From Morella rubra (taxonomy: Eukaryota > Streptophyta > Magnoliopsida > Fagales > Myricaceae): a stretch of DNA of 64,000 nucleotides. The translations under genes were made by a program, and so were the position numbers. The notes below the pieces were generated by a model that saw only the letters and a list, made by a program, of their open reading frames with translations, was not told the DNA's origin and did not search any database. Where the stretch lies: positions 12,339,863 to 12,403,862 of the forward strand of contig CM025852.1 in assembly GCA_003952965.2 (NCBI GenBank), in the 5' to 3' direction. Of this stretch, positions 21,394 through 34,062 are shown piece by piece. How positions within the stretch are numbered: the stretch's first letter is position 1; each line of letters opens with the position of its first letter.

Positions 21394-22398
21394 CAAGGGC
21401 GGCTCTATGGTAATTGAGGCCTTAGGCAAAATTATAAAGTGAGGCCTTTTATAATAATTTATAAAATAATATATTCAAAAATAAAATATTATTAAAAATT
21501 GATTAAAAGTATTCTTAACGCTTTTTGGACGTAAAATTACTTATCAAAGTGTTATATTCTATATTTGTTAATATATCATTTTCAATCGATCATATTACTA
21601 ATCCATTTAATTTTTCTTGAGTCATACTCGATCTTGAGTAAGATTTTATTAATTTTAATGATAACTAAAATAAATACAACTTAAAATAAAATTAAAGTAA
21701 AAAATTTAGAATAATAGTACCTGAGACTTTAGTAAGGGAAGATAAGAGTTGAGAAGCTCCAATAATGATAATAATAAAAACATAATGGTGGAGAGATGAT
21801 TTTTCTATAATTTTGGTACTTGACAGATATTGTCTCAAATAAGTTTAAGTAGCTAACAAAATCTAATGGTAAAAAAATTAAATAAATAAAGATCCAAAAA
21901 GGGACTTTTATAGGGTTTCTTTGAATTAATTATAGTTATTATCTTTGAACAAGAAGATAGGGTTGTGTGCAGATGTTATAAATAGGGTTTCTTTGAATTA
22001 ATTATAATTATTATCTACAAACAAGAAGATATTATAGGGTTGAAGGAAGACTTTATAAATACCACAAAAAGTGAAAAGTTAATGCTTCTTCAATTAACGA
22101 GATTTAATAGGCCTCTTTAATCAATATGCTCTTTAAGTTAATTTTTTAGCACCTTAATATTAAATTTTCTTTAAATATAACCTGAAAGAAAATTTTGAAC
22201 TGTGACCTCCTAAATTTGGGGAAATGTTAATGCTCATTCAATCGAGGGTATTTAATAGGCCTCTTCAATTAATATACTCTTTAACGTTAAGTTTTTTAGG
22301 CCTTAATATTAATTTTAAAAAAATATACCATTACCAAAAATTTGGGATTAGGGGCCTTAGGCAACCACCTACGCCTCCTATAGCTAGAGCCAGCACTG
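21394..22398. mobile_element. Non-autonomous hAT-like element B, right arm
   Basis: Mirror of 10735-11741. The flanking duplication reads GTTTGGAT on this strand on both sides. Small single-base differences from the left copy include GTCAAGTACC against GTCAATACC. Confidence 0.88.
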
Positions 22399-22763
22399 GT
22401 TTGGATTTGTGAGGAATGCGAGTCTATTATTATATAAGCCCTCTGTTATTTTTCATATTTACAAAGTTTTTCACGGGTTTGAGATAACAAATACTGCAAT
22501 ATCAATATTGGAGCTAACCGTTATCTTAAGTTGTTAAAAGCTACATGAATGTTATTTCGCGAATAGAGCAAGCGAGTCTAGTATATAAACAGAATTCAGC
22601 AGAAGTTATAACATTCATTGTAGATGAAGCGAGACTTTAGCAAACATAGACAAAAAAAAAAAAAAGATGAATAAAACACGGGTCAAACAAGCACCATTTT
22701 CCAAAACACAACGAAGAAGAATGGCGCCCCCAGCGACCGCGACAGGTGGTTTATTCCTTGTCA

Positions 22764-23276
22764 CTAGAGGAGTTGGCGTAATGGGAGAGAAAAAATTTCC
22801 CAGTCGTAGCATTTAAGGGATGATGAACCCCCTCTTCTGTCGTCGATGTCATCGTCAAACGAGATTGTCACCAGTTTGCGTCTGCGTCGAACCATTCGTA
22901 GGGGAGGGTCTACCACCACCTCCCGTGTCCTTCGTGTTTGCGGGGGACGAGAGGACGCCTCAGCAGGTTGGGTGGATGGCGAAGAGGACGTGTCCCTCTT
23001 GCGACGACACGTGGAGCAGTGTGGGTGAGGGGGAGAGTCAGAGTCATGGTGATCTTTACCATGGGTGGGCATCGGATGGGGCGGAGATTGGGATGAGCTT
23101 GATGGAAACGTTATGACCTCCGGTTTGAAGGGACCCGTGACAAACTCTGGGCTTCGGTCGCGTTGGGCCCACAGACCCAAACTTCCGGTAGCAAGACTAG
23201 GTGGTGGGCAACAGATATTTTGCCACCTATGTCTAGGTGCGGTATGGGGGCTGCTGGAAGATGGAGGGGAAGCCAT
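22764..23276 (-). CDS. Hypothetical Ser/Pro-rich ORF, right arm
   Basis: Identical translated product to 9858-10370 on the opposite arm. Preservation of the frame tells little, because the whole arm is nearly identical. Confidence 0.25.
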   Translation of the reverse strand: MASPPSSSSPHTAPRHRWQNICCPPPSLATGSLGLWAQRDRSPEFVTGPFKPEVITFPSSSSQSPPHPMPTHGKDHHDSDSPPHPHCSTCRRKRDTSSSPSTQPAEASSRPPQTRRTREVVVDPPLRMVRRRRKLVTISFDDDIDDRRGGSSSLKCYDWEIFSLPLRQLL

Positions 23277-23393
23277 GGGTTTGATTGTCACACACGTTTA
23301 TGTTTGGGTTGCTCAACTGTAACGGTAGGGGAGTATAGATATGGGACTTGGATGTTGAAGATTTTATAAGGGGCCATTGTTGGACGAATATTG

Positions 23394-23850
23394 TGTTAGA
23401 ATTATGTGCCCTCGATAACCAAATGATTAATCCAGTCCTAATATCTCATATGGAATATAATTTGGTGGAAGGAATTAATTGTATGTAAAAGGAGCATATT
23501 TGCAATAATCTCAAAATTTCAGGGTTCAATTACAATATGTTGATGGACTTGATTGTAATTAGTAGAAGCCCTAATTTTATTAGAAGAAGAGTTCTTCAGT
23601 TTAATCCTATAGCTGGAATTTGAGATCCCTAAGGATCCTATGTCTTATGCTCTCTCTAGGGTTTCCCAAGGCCTATAAATCAAGGGGTTGGCCATCAGAA
23701 CCTATTAGAGAAATCCCTAAAAGGAGAGAGTGACATAAATCCCTTAGGAGGCAAGACATCTGTGTTGCTATTCTGAATCGCTGGAGCTTTAGATTGGATC
23801 GTGAAGCGGGTTGAAACTTGTGGATTCCCAAATTCCTGTATCAAGGTAAG
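23394..23850 (+). mobile_element. LTR-like segment with TATA box, right arm (partial)
   Basis: Mirror of 9272-9740. It begins TGTTAGAATTATGTGCC and has GGCCTATAAATC near 23670, without the 14-bp insert found in the left arm. The end is undefined. Confidence 0.4.
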
Positions 23851-24517
23851 TAATCGAATCCGCAGTTGCAATTATAATCCTGATTGATGTTTTGTTGAAA
23901 ACATGTTATTTATTTAGTTTAATTCCGCTTAAACTATCTTATTGGACAAACAGTTGCATGCGGGTGACATTTCGACATCTGGGATGCTCGGGCGTGTGGT
24001 GAAGGCGGCGGACAATCAAATCGATAGAGTTTATTTACCACGAATAATAATTGCAAGGGGAGAGGCCACACACATCCTCGGAAAAGCAAGCCGGTTCATC
24101 TTTTCAGTATGATGGCTCAAGCGTTTATAACAGCGGCGGATAATCGAATATTATGAGCCTTCATCGTCTTTTCAGCAAGCTGGTTCATGCATTCCTTCTC
24201 GAAACTAACAACGAGGCTCCCACGATCGACCCACGCGCAAGTGTGGGAGTTATGGTTGATGCATGTACGCAGACACCTAAGTTTGTTGGTTCGTGCATGG
24301 ACTTCCCACATTACGATGTTTTGTTCACTTCGCATCTGTTCAATTTAGCTCTCTATTATGATTTTATGGGGATTTTTTAAACTGTAGTTTTTTACTACCA
24401 CTTTTAATTTTGCTATAAAATGAACAAACATGAGTACACCTATGGTTGGTATTAACAAATAGTAATTAATATAAGAATTATCTTAATTCGTTATAGTATC
24501 TTATATGTCGAATTAAC

Positions 24518-25614
24518 CAGGGCCGGCTCTAGCTATAGGAGGTGGAGGCAGTTGCCTAAGGCCCCCAAATTTAGGACGCCCCTAATCCCAAATTTTTTCT
24601 AATGGTATATTTAAAAAAAATTAATATTAAGGCATAAAAAACTTAACATTAAAGAGTATATTAATTAGAGAGGCCTATTAAATCTCCTCGATTGGATGAG
24701 CATTAGCTTTTTTCCAAATTTAGGATATCACAGTTCAAAATTTTCTTTAACGTTATATTTAAAAAAAAATTAATATTAAGGCCTAAAAAACTTAACATTA
24801 AAGAGTATATTAATTGAAGAGGCCTATTAAATCTCCTCAATTAAATGAGCATTAGCTTTTCCACAAATTTAGGAGATCACAGTTCAAAATTTTCTTTCAC
24901 GTTATATTTAAAGAAAATTTAATATTAAGGCGCTAAAAAATTAACTTAAAGAGCATATTGATTGCAGAGGTCTATTAAATCTCCTTAATTGAAGGAGCAT
25001 TAACTTTTCACTTTTTGTGGTATTTATAAAATCTGCGTTCAACCCTATAATATCTTCTTGTTCAAAGATAATAATTATAATTAATTCAAATAAACCCTAC
25101 AAAAGGCTTTTTTGGATCTTTATTTATTTAATTTTTTACCATTAGATTTTGGTAGGTACTTAAACTTATTTGAGACAACATCTGTCAAATACCAAAATTA
25201 TAGGAAAATCATCTCTCCGCCATTATGTTTTTATTATTATCATTTATTGGAGCTTCTCAACTCTTATCTTTCTTTACTAAAGTCTTAGGTACTATTATTC
25301 TCAATTTTTTACTTTAATTTTATTTTAAGTTGTATTTATTTTAGTTATCATTAAAATTAATAAAATCTTACTCAAGATCGAGTATGACTCAAGAAAAATT
25401 AAATGGATTAGCAATATTATCAATTGAAAATGATATATTAACAAATTAGAATATAACACTTTGATAAGTAATTTTACGTCCAAAAAACTATAAGAATACT
25501 TTTAATAAATTTTTATTAATATTTTATTTTTAAATATATTATTTTATAAATTATTATAAAATGCCTCGCTTTATAATTTTCCCTAAGGCCTCAATTACCA
25601 CAGAGTTGCCCCTG
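24518..25614. mobile_element. Non-autonomous hAT-like element A, right arm
   Basis: Mirror of 7510-8604, with the same termini and internal ~147-bp direct repeats and a few length differences in A/T runs. Confidence 0.75.
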
Positions 25615-26637
25615 GAATTATGTATTAAGACACGTTATAGGTCTTAATACAAGAATTATGATCAATTGGGTTAACTGGTATAATGGTTATTAGACAATTT
25701 TCTAATTAATGAATTCGTGTGCTGTTTAATCAATAAGGTACAGGATTTAAAATCTGGTAGATTTATTATATTCCATTGGTTGACTTTTTCAGAAGAATAA
25801 TCTGAAGATATATTCATATCCTTCAAACTGAGATGGGGTAGAAGAGTGACTAGACCTTGCCTCTAGTTCTTCAGTTATTCTTTCCTAAATATGGTATTTT
25901 TCGTTTGTAAGACTGTAGCAAAATTCAGAGGAATCGGTACCATCGATCATTTCCTTTTATTGGTGGTCGTAGTTCTTTGCACGATTTCAGCTCCCATCAT
26001 GTTATTATTTTCCAATACTAGCTGACACAACAATGGAATAAGCGGAGTAGTTAACATTGAAGGCATAATATCATAACTTGCACTCGCAGTCGACATGACA
26101 GATTAGGATGGCATCACATCGTAAGCTAGCTAATTAGGCTAATTAGACATTGGTCGTTTAAGACAAATGACCTTTTAATTACATTATTTGAGAAATTAAT
26201 TAGCAATAAAGTAGATGTGGGAGATAGTTGTGGTGTTCAGTTTTGCCATGAACTTAAAGTGCATGATGCTTAAGGTTAAAATTGACATTCATAGTGCTAT
26301 TATTCATTAAAAACGACAGGGATACCGTGATAGGGCTATGTTAAAGAACACGTTGATAGTGTCTGCTTTCTAGTGTGTGTTTTTTAGCTTCACTTTTAAA
26401 ACTATAAAATTTATTTACAATGTTACTATATTGTATGCCCTTTATCAACTATTAACTGAATTATTTGTCATATCTTCCTCCTACCCATTTTAATTTTGTT
26501 ATAATCATAGAGCATTCATAAATTGCCATTCAGAGCGTGTGATGGCATAACCCATTATTCTTGGTGTGCGTCACGCTTTACGTGCGCTCGAGTGCCCCAT
26601 TCTTTGCAGTGTATAGAGTCTTTTGGTTTGATTCACG

Positions 26638-27163
26638 CAGGACCGGCTCAAGGGTAAGGCAAGTTAGGCGATAGCCTAAGGCCTCACCCTGAGCAAGGCC
26701 CGTAAAGAGCTTAAAAAAAAAATTTAAGTGTTGTAGATGATCAAAAAAATAAAAGATAACTGAGCTAAGGGGGAAAAAAAAAAAAAAGAAATTGTAAGAT
26801 ACAATCTTTTCATATTTTTTATATGAGTGTACTGTCTTTTTACTCATCGAGTGATATGTTTTTCTTGGCCTCCTAATCCTTTTTCATATTTCTAAACTTT
26901 GATCAAAGAGAAAAAAAAATGCCTTATAAATTTCTTAACTATACAAGTTATGGAAATGCACTATAAATTTCTTAAGTGTGCAAGTTATGGGGCCTTAATG
27001 TCATGTATGAGAGCCCTATAAAAAATAATGAATGGGACCTTTGAATATTTTATGTTAAATTTAATAATTTTGAGATAATTTTAAATATTGTATATTAAAA
27101 TTTATATAAAAAGCCTACTGATTTATATGGCCTTGGGCCTCCATTCAGCTTAAGCCGGCCCTG
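26638..27163. mobile_element. Non-autonomous hAT-like element C, right arm
   Basis: Mirror of 5961-6486, with the same termini and the same imperfect 8-bp flanking duplication. The shared insertion shows it predates the arm duplication. Confidence 0.8.
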
Positions 27164-28114
27164 AATTCACGCTACTGCGATCGTTCGAGCGTGTTGTTAT
27201 ACTGATATTTTTGCCGGTCTCCTATGGGCGCCGCTCAAATGCCACTTTATAAGAGCTCGAGCATGGTGCAGTTTTCAAAAAACACGCATTTTCCCCCTCT
27301 CCCACCCCTCAACGACAGCACTTGCTCCCGTCCATTATATATTTGTCAGATAATTGCGAAACCATCTATTTCCTTCCCAATCAGTTTGCTTCTCAAATCT
27401 TCAAGGTGAACTGTGTATTTGTGATCGTTTGCTGGACCTTCAAGTTCTACGCTGATTCAAAGGTAAACAACGGTCCATTATTCAAGATTTTGCCTTACTT
27501 TACAATTTGGGGGTTAGGGTTCATTCGGAAGGTTATTGCTTTATTTGGGTCTGTCATTCACTGGGTATGGCCTCATTGTTGTTATATCTGTTGCCTTGCT
27601 GTACCTCGCATGTTCTCTTGAGTTACGTCACTGTATTTAGGGGTTTATTTACCATTTGGGGTTCGAGGGTTTATGCTTCATTGTTGTAACTGTTGATGAA
27701 GTTCCTGGACTGGTATGTGTTTATTTCTTTCTGTACTCGTTCTCTTAGTCGAAAAATGTTGATTAGAATATACCATTATAATGCATTTAGAATGAATTTT
27801 CATTGGACTCTGTTTCGCGTTAAAGGTCAATTTGGTTGTTGTTGTTGGTTTTTTTTTTTTTTCTTTTGATTCCTGAGTCGATGGTTTTGGTGGGATTGTT
27901 GTTCTATCTGTAGTCATACATAAGTGTGCAACAAATTTTATCATGTTATGCAATGCGTACCTCGGTTCTGATTGGGTGTGATGTTTGCTCTTGGGTGCTC
28001 ATGTTGCTGATTTCACATGATCTTGGTGTACTTATCTTACACATGAATTCATTTTATTCCATCAAGGGTGGTACATTGCACTATTTGGCGTTATAATGGT
28101 GTAGATTATCTATT

Positions 28115-30764
28115 GTGCATGTGTTTCATATGGTGAAACGTAAGCTACCCATTGTAAAGAAATCCAAACCTACCAATGTGCCTCACAAGAAAAAGACTCG
28201 TGCCTTTGATCCTATCAGGTTTATGGATACTCGTGCAACCGAGATGTTTCACACTCGCTTGCAGAAACAGTCCATGATTGTTGAGCGTGAGGTACAACTT
28301 TCTAAGCTTCATCATCTTGACATTGCCTCTGTAGTTACTTCTCGTGGCTTAGAACCTTTTTTGACAGACTTCTCCAATCTTGTCCCTCTTGAGCTCCTTG
28401 TTCGAGAATTTTACTTGAACTTCTACGATATTGACAAAGCTTTTCGCAGCTTCTCTGTTTTTGTGAGTGGGCAACGTCTTCAGGTTTCACCCGATATCAT
28501 TGCCCAGGTTTATAATATTAATCAGGTGTCATCACTGATATATCCATATGAGGAATCTCGGACTGAGCCTCCATCATTTGAGGCCATGACGCTGAGGTTA
28601 TTTCAGCCTTATCCATATATGGGTGGCACTTTTATACTAAGGAATTTACTGCGGAAAATCACATTGTGAGTCGTATCACTTTGACCAACCTGTATCTAGT
28701 CACGCATCTTTCCTCCATCGCTTTCCCTAGGGTTCGCTTTCTGTATGCCCTTTTGATTGATGATACGATCGATATTTGCTCTGTCATTTGCTAACATATG
28801 TTAGAGATATTCCAATCAACATCTATTAAAATGGGTCTTTCATATGCGTGTTTAATTCAACACCTATATCGTACATTCAACATTGCATTCCCTCCCGAAG
28901 GCCCTTATCTTTAGGTCTTCTCCGCTATTGGCGCCAAGACTCTTAAACAGAGTCGTGCTTATCTTCAGCGTATTGCGGAAACACCTACTGCCCATGCTAA
29001 TCCTTCTTCCCAACCTCCATCATCAATTCCTTCTTCTTCCGTTCGTCCGTCATCTGATCCTGCTACATCCGTTCCTCCTCCCTCTGTTAGTCCTTAATCC
29101 TCATCCTTCGTTCATTCTAGTTCACTTCTTCTTGAGATTTTGGATCCTGGAATTGCTGCTGCCTTTTTCATTACATTGGATCGAATTGATGAGCTTATAG
29201 AGCATTCGCTGAACCTCATTAAAATTGCAACACATCATCAATGGCAATGTTAGGGACCCCAGTCTAGGCCACTTAACAACACCAACTCCCGCCAAATGAT
29301 TCGAACGCGATCACCCAATCGATTCTCCTAAACCGTTCTTGGCAACACACGAGCTGAAATGTAGGATCTAACAACACAAATGGAGAACTCTCAAGATATT
29401 ATGAAGAACGAAGAACGTGGTTAAGGGTTAATTCGCCCAAGAACCAAAAAAACACAAGAACAATCCCGATCAATGGTTATTAGCCCAAGAATGGTACCAA
29501 AACTAGGTTATTAGCCTAGAGTGAATCCCATGACAAGGTTATTAGCCTTGACAACGACTTAGCGCATATGTGTCTATACTTGGCCAAAACACTCCACAAA
29601 AGCACTCAGGCTCTCCAAGACTCTACTATTCTGAATGATTAACTCTAATGCACCTAAGGATGTTTATATAGACATCCTTAGGTGCTTACAAACCTCTAAT
29701 GGAATCAAATCACAGTCACAATCACAATCAAATCAAATCTAAATCAAATCACCGATCTTTAGGAATCAATCCCTTCAATCAATAGATTTGATATTACATG
29801 CCTAATACTCAAAGGAAATGAATCTTCTAGAGTTTAGGAAAGGATTCCTAAATCTAGAAGATATGATTTATTCAACTCAACACAAAGGGAAACTAATCTC
29901 TTACGATACCTCCATGAATGCCTGGATCTCACCATCGTCCGCCGCCATCCACGGCGGTGCCGCCGCCGCGTGCACCTCCATGGGTGGTGGTGCTCCTTCA
30001 GCTTTTAAAGCCTTCCTCTTCCATTCCACCTAGCATCGGTAGGGGTGGTGGTGCTCCGCCACTGGTGGTGGCTGGTGGTGGTGGCCATCCTGTGTCATGG
30101 CACTCCTCTGTCTGCTAGCCCGCTGCTCCTGCTTGGCTTGGCTGGTGGCCAAGGACTTGTTGTGGCACCGTGTCATAGCAAGGCCATGGGCTGTCATGGC
30201 ATGTCTGTGGCCGGCTGGCTAGCATACCAGTCAAAGGCGCCATGCCTTGTCAGGGGCGCTAAGATGCTGAGCTTGTGCGTGCGCGCGCTGATGCCATGGG
30301 ATGGCTGTGGTGCTCTCGCCGCGCGCGCTGTGGGGGTGTCAAGGGTGCCCATGGGTGCCACTGGCACCTCATCTCAGCACCTATCCTCCCACGCATGGCT
30401 ATCACAGCCCATGTCATCATTGGGGATCCTTTAGGCAGCTTCAGCGCAATGCTCAGGACATTCAAGAAAATACGAAGGCAATTTCACGACTACGGCATGC
30501 GATACGGCCTCTTGTTGGTAATGATGCCATTCTGTCGGATGATTCTAAGTCAGCAGAGTCCTCTAATGATGATGAGTCAGCAGAGTTGCCTGACAATAGT
30601 GGAGAGAGCCTGCACCTATTGCTGATCCAGCTCCATCTACTGTTCCACCTGCTGATGATCATCCTCCTGAACACTCGGTGCCCGATGTTTCGGCTGCATT
30701 GTCATCTGCTATTGAGGTCCTCTCTACCCTCCTCTTTAGCTGGGATCGCGTCCGCTGTGCCTGA
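28115..30764 (+). pseudogene. Retroelement-type 'putative plant transposon protein' ORF, split by a solo LTR (right arm)
   Basis: Mirror of 2365-5007. The intact N-terminal segment is 28115-28669. Codons then continue out of that short frame into AENHIVSRITL, with stops near 28.8, 28.9 and 29.1 kb. The ORF is interrupted at 29248-30175 by the solo LTR and resumes to a TGA at 30762-30764 after at least one frameshift. The middle part (30180-30420) differs slightly from the left arm in GC-rich microsatellite-like stretches. Confidence 0.6.
29248..30175 (-). mobile_element. Solo LTR (928 bp), right-arm copy
   Basis: Mirror of 2947-3874. The left flank is TGGCAA (29242-29247). The right flank is TAGCAA (30176-30181), a one-base change from a perfect duplication. 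The TATA box lies inside a perfect 14-bp inverted repeat at 29650-29685. Confidence 0.75.
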
Positions 30765-31744
30765 TGATTCGACTCCACTTCATGACTAACCCTTTGTCCA
30801 GTCGTGACAAAGGGGGAGAGTAGCTGACGATTTACTTCTGACTTTCGTGTCTTTTAGGATATATTTTGTCCATGGGGATCTTTTTTTTTTTCGGGGGGGG
30901 GGGGGGGGATACCTTTTGTATAGGCTTAGTTGATATTCATATACTGTGTAGCCTTATCAGCCACTTTTGGTACTGTCACGTGCCATATGCTTTATATTGT
31001 TGACACATTCACATATTATATGGAAAACATTATGTTCAATTTATGGTATTTCTTACTTGTAAGGATGGGTAATGAAATGCCCAATTCCGGTTTCGTTCCG
31101 ATACCTACTGGTAGTCAAAGTTGTAATTCAGATATCCATTATGGTATTTTACGATTATGTCTCCGTTTCAGAATAGGAATATCGTCGAATCCAATCAACA
31201 TGGGAAATTCCAGTTATGTATGTCGAATCCAATTAATGAATAATTGTTTGGGGCCCTAGTAAGCACCCTTCCATATTTTTGAACCAAATTATGAAAGAAT
31301 TGTCTATTATTAATCATACATGTACAATATATGTGAACATGGTATAACAAGAATAGTTTTTACGTTCATAAAAAATGTCTCTTGAATTATATATGTCGCA
31401 CTTTATATTTCTACTCAAACATTTGTTACTTGAGAGAAAATGGGACGGCCAATGTTTGCATACATAAGTATAAAATATTTATCCAAAATCTAAAATATAA
31501 TACAATCACATTCTTACTTTTGTACACTATTTTGACCAATAATAAGATTTTTAGCTGCTTAGGAGACCTCTATCCCCCGAAAAGTGTAGTAGTTATAGTA
31601 ATTACGACGAATTAATAGGAAAATGCCACGGCAAAAAGATGTCTACATTGATTTGGTAAGTGGTTGGTTTTTCGCTATCAGCTCCAATTGACCATAATAT
31701 TTCCGTTGTTTGACAACCGTTAGAGCTTTCGTTTTTCTATGGGG

Positions 31745-32118
31745 TTTATTGTTTCTCACATAGGGATTATGCGGGAGTCTCGCTCCATTCACGATCGAAC
31801 ATAGAAGTCAACTGCGAACCAGGGACTTTTCGCTCATCTATCGAGCGAGTAGCGGTCGAGTGAGTATGTTCATTCTGATAGACCTACGTTAGTGTCACTC
31901 CCTTGACGCTCGAACGTAGTAGTCAGCTTCAGCCAGAGAAATTGCACTCGTCTACCGCGCAAGTAGCGCTCTCACGAGGTATTTTCATTCTGAGAGACAT
32001 ACATTACTCGCGGCCCCTTAACGATCGAACGCAGATCTCAGCTTTCAACCTGAGACTTGTTGCTAGTCTACCAGGAGACTAGATTCTATCGAGTGTGATA
32101 TATCGTTTCTCACAAAGA
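31745..32118 (-). repeat. Mirror copy of the ~117-bp CG-rich tandem repeat
   Basis: Reverse-complement counterpart of 1011-1385 in the right arm, with the same unit spacing and CGATCG-type words. Confidence 0.65.
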
Positions 32119-32604
32119 CATGGAGCAAGTATCGCTCCTATAGCGCTTGCTCCCATGGCAACGTCTGCATTTTCGATGAAGCGCCGCATATAACACTTGC
32201 AATCGTTTTATTTTTTCTAAATCATACCACTTGCAATCGTTATATCAACAGATACATCAACAAAAGAGAATGAAATAAGCCACAATATATGAGAAGGTAG
32301 ATGCTAAATTATGACAAGATAATTGACTGGAAAATATTGATGTACATGCAATACAACGCTCACTTGCACATAGTAACTCTTAATCCATTAAAAACAGAAG
32401 TTTGTAATCACCAACCCAATTAATAAGAAGACCATGGACAATGCATATCTAAAGTATTGATTCCAAACCTCCACATATTAGTTACAGCCGAATTCCAATT
32501 ACCCATAACAGAAATACCGAAGTCAGTTAAGTGTTCTATTATATTCGAAAAACAAATAACATTACACATTGAAATCCTAAAGTGGAAAGAAATCCTAGAC
32601 TTGG

Positions 32605-34062
32605 TTAAAGGGAATTTAACCAGGCCTTGCGCTGAGCGTCGGTCATGACCATGAATGCCTTTTGTGCAAACCCGTTTTCAAGCTACTTGCACCCCTTCAA
32701 GAACACCGCGTGCTCATCTTTTCCTAGCAGTGACTCCATAAGGATGAGACACTTTGAGTACAGATCATCTATGGCATCAGCCCCACCTTCGCTGGGGCAC
32801 AGGAGTCCAGTGGCTCTACTCTGCAACATCATCCATTGTTCAAGGATCTCGTTGCAACAGTCCTGAGCACCAACGAATTTGAGTAACGCCATACCATTTG
32901 TATCGTAACATGGCACCCCTTCAAGAACACCGCGTGCTCATCTTTTCCCAGCAGTGACTGCATAAGGATGAGACACTTTGAGTATAGATCATCTATGGCA
33001 TCGGCCCCACCTTCGCTGGAGCAAAGGAGTCCAATGGCTTTACTCTGCAACATCATCCATTGTTCGAAGATCTCGTTGCAACGGTCCTGAGCACCAACGA
33101 ATTTGAGTAACACCGTACCATTTGTGTCATAACGTGGCACCCCTTCAAGAACACTGTGTGCTCATCTTCTCCCAACAGTGACTGCATAAGGATGAGACAC
33201 TTTGAGTACAGATCATCTATGGCATCTGCCCCACCTTCGCTGGAGCAAAGGAGTCCAGTGGCTCTACTCTGCAACATCATCCATTGTTCAAGGACCTCGT
33301 TGCAACGGTCCTAAGCACCAGCGAATTTGAGTAACACCATACCATTTGTGTCGTAATGTGACTTCCCCTTAGAATGCCTAGGGCAGAGGTGGACACTTGA
33401 CGATCCGTCGGTGGACCTTCTGCCCAAATTGGTGTGGGCTACCGAAGGTGGCGGTGCACCAGACGGAGCTAGCACGAGTGGATCATGGTTGTCATCAATC
33501 CCCAACCCATTAAGCTGATCCTCAAACGCATGCTCATCATTTGTGTTGGGTGGGCTATAAGGAGAAGGGTGGTGCAGGGCACCCATAGCTGTTGAGCCTA
33601 AGAAGAGCTTGCTCATAAGTGCATAGTTGGAAGACCCTTTTTTCGGAAGGGTTTTGCGGCTTTATGTATCTAGATCAATCAAGATAAAAACTCATATTAA
33701 ATTATAATTGGGCTCATAGATCATGCCTTAATGTTATGTGTTTGGAATATTACCGCTAGGTAGGCGTCCCACTAGGCAGGTGTACCAGAAATGGTGTTAG
33801 TATCGACATCCCATCAAAAGCTGGTCTCATAGTTTAGCAAGCTGTACAACCGCCTCCACTGTTTCTTCATCCTATTAAGCTTCTCTTGGATTTGCGCGCA
33901 CGTCTTGTCCAACCCAGTGACTTCACTAAATTGTGCAGTTAGACCTGGCCACATGACAGCGTGTGGGGAACAATCTTTGATGTGTCCAGACAGAATATGA
34001 TCCTTGAGGATGTTGAGGAATGCAAGCTCATGGGAGGCAATCCAATCAGTACCCTTTCCCAC
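32605..34062 (-). pseudogene. Myb/SANT-like DNA-binding gene, decayed (right side)
   Basis: A recognisable exon at 34062-33814 encodes WIASHELAFLNILKDHI, then WPGLTAQFSEVTGLDKTCAQ and MKKQWRRLYSLL. This is the tryptophan-spaced Myb/SANT-like fold of plant transposon-linked DNA-binding proteins. An in-frame TGA follows ETSF, where the frame continues WDVDTNTISG. After an intron comes a linker (33616-33311, GALHHPSPYSPPNTNDEHAF), a TAG, and three ~223-bp tandem coding repeats (about 33345-32690). A final exon end reads QKAFMVMTDAQRKAWLNSL to TAA (32605-32607). Multiple TAG/TGA codons make it a pseudogene. Its 3' end lies inside the palindrome arm. Confidence 0.6.
32690..33345 (-). repeat. Three tandem copies of a ~223-bp coding repeat
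   Basis: The AATTTGAGTAACRCC landmark recurs near 32875, 33099 and 33322, spacing 223-224 bp. Each unit encodes the CNEI(F/L)EQWMMLQS ... DDLYSKCLILM(Q/E)SLLG segment. Copies differ by scattered substitutions. The left arm shows two of these copies at bases 1-445 and is cut by the window edge. Confidence 0.85.

Larger units (their letters stand above)
16596..33129 (-). repeat. Right arm of giant inverted repeat
   Basis: Reverse complement of 1-16537. The match starts directly after a 58-bp unmatched spacer and continues to 33129, where the partner sequence leaves the window. Sequence beyond 33129 may continue the arm, but its partner would lie left of base 1. The arm contains the same genes, pseudogenes and transposons with opposite strand. 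Confidence 0.97.

Noticed and set aside
1..33129. Chloroplast genome inverted repeat
   Set aside because: Plastid repeats of this size carry rRNA and tRNA genes and are separated by a single-copy region. Here there are nuclear transposons, no rRNA, and a 58-bp spacer.
1..33129. CRISPR array or prokaryotic operon
   Set aside because: No short regularly spaced repeats with unique spacers. Genes have introns and the DNA is clearly plant nuclear.
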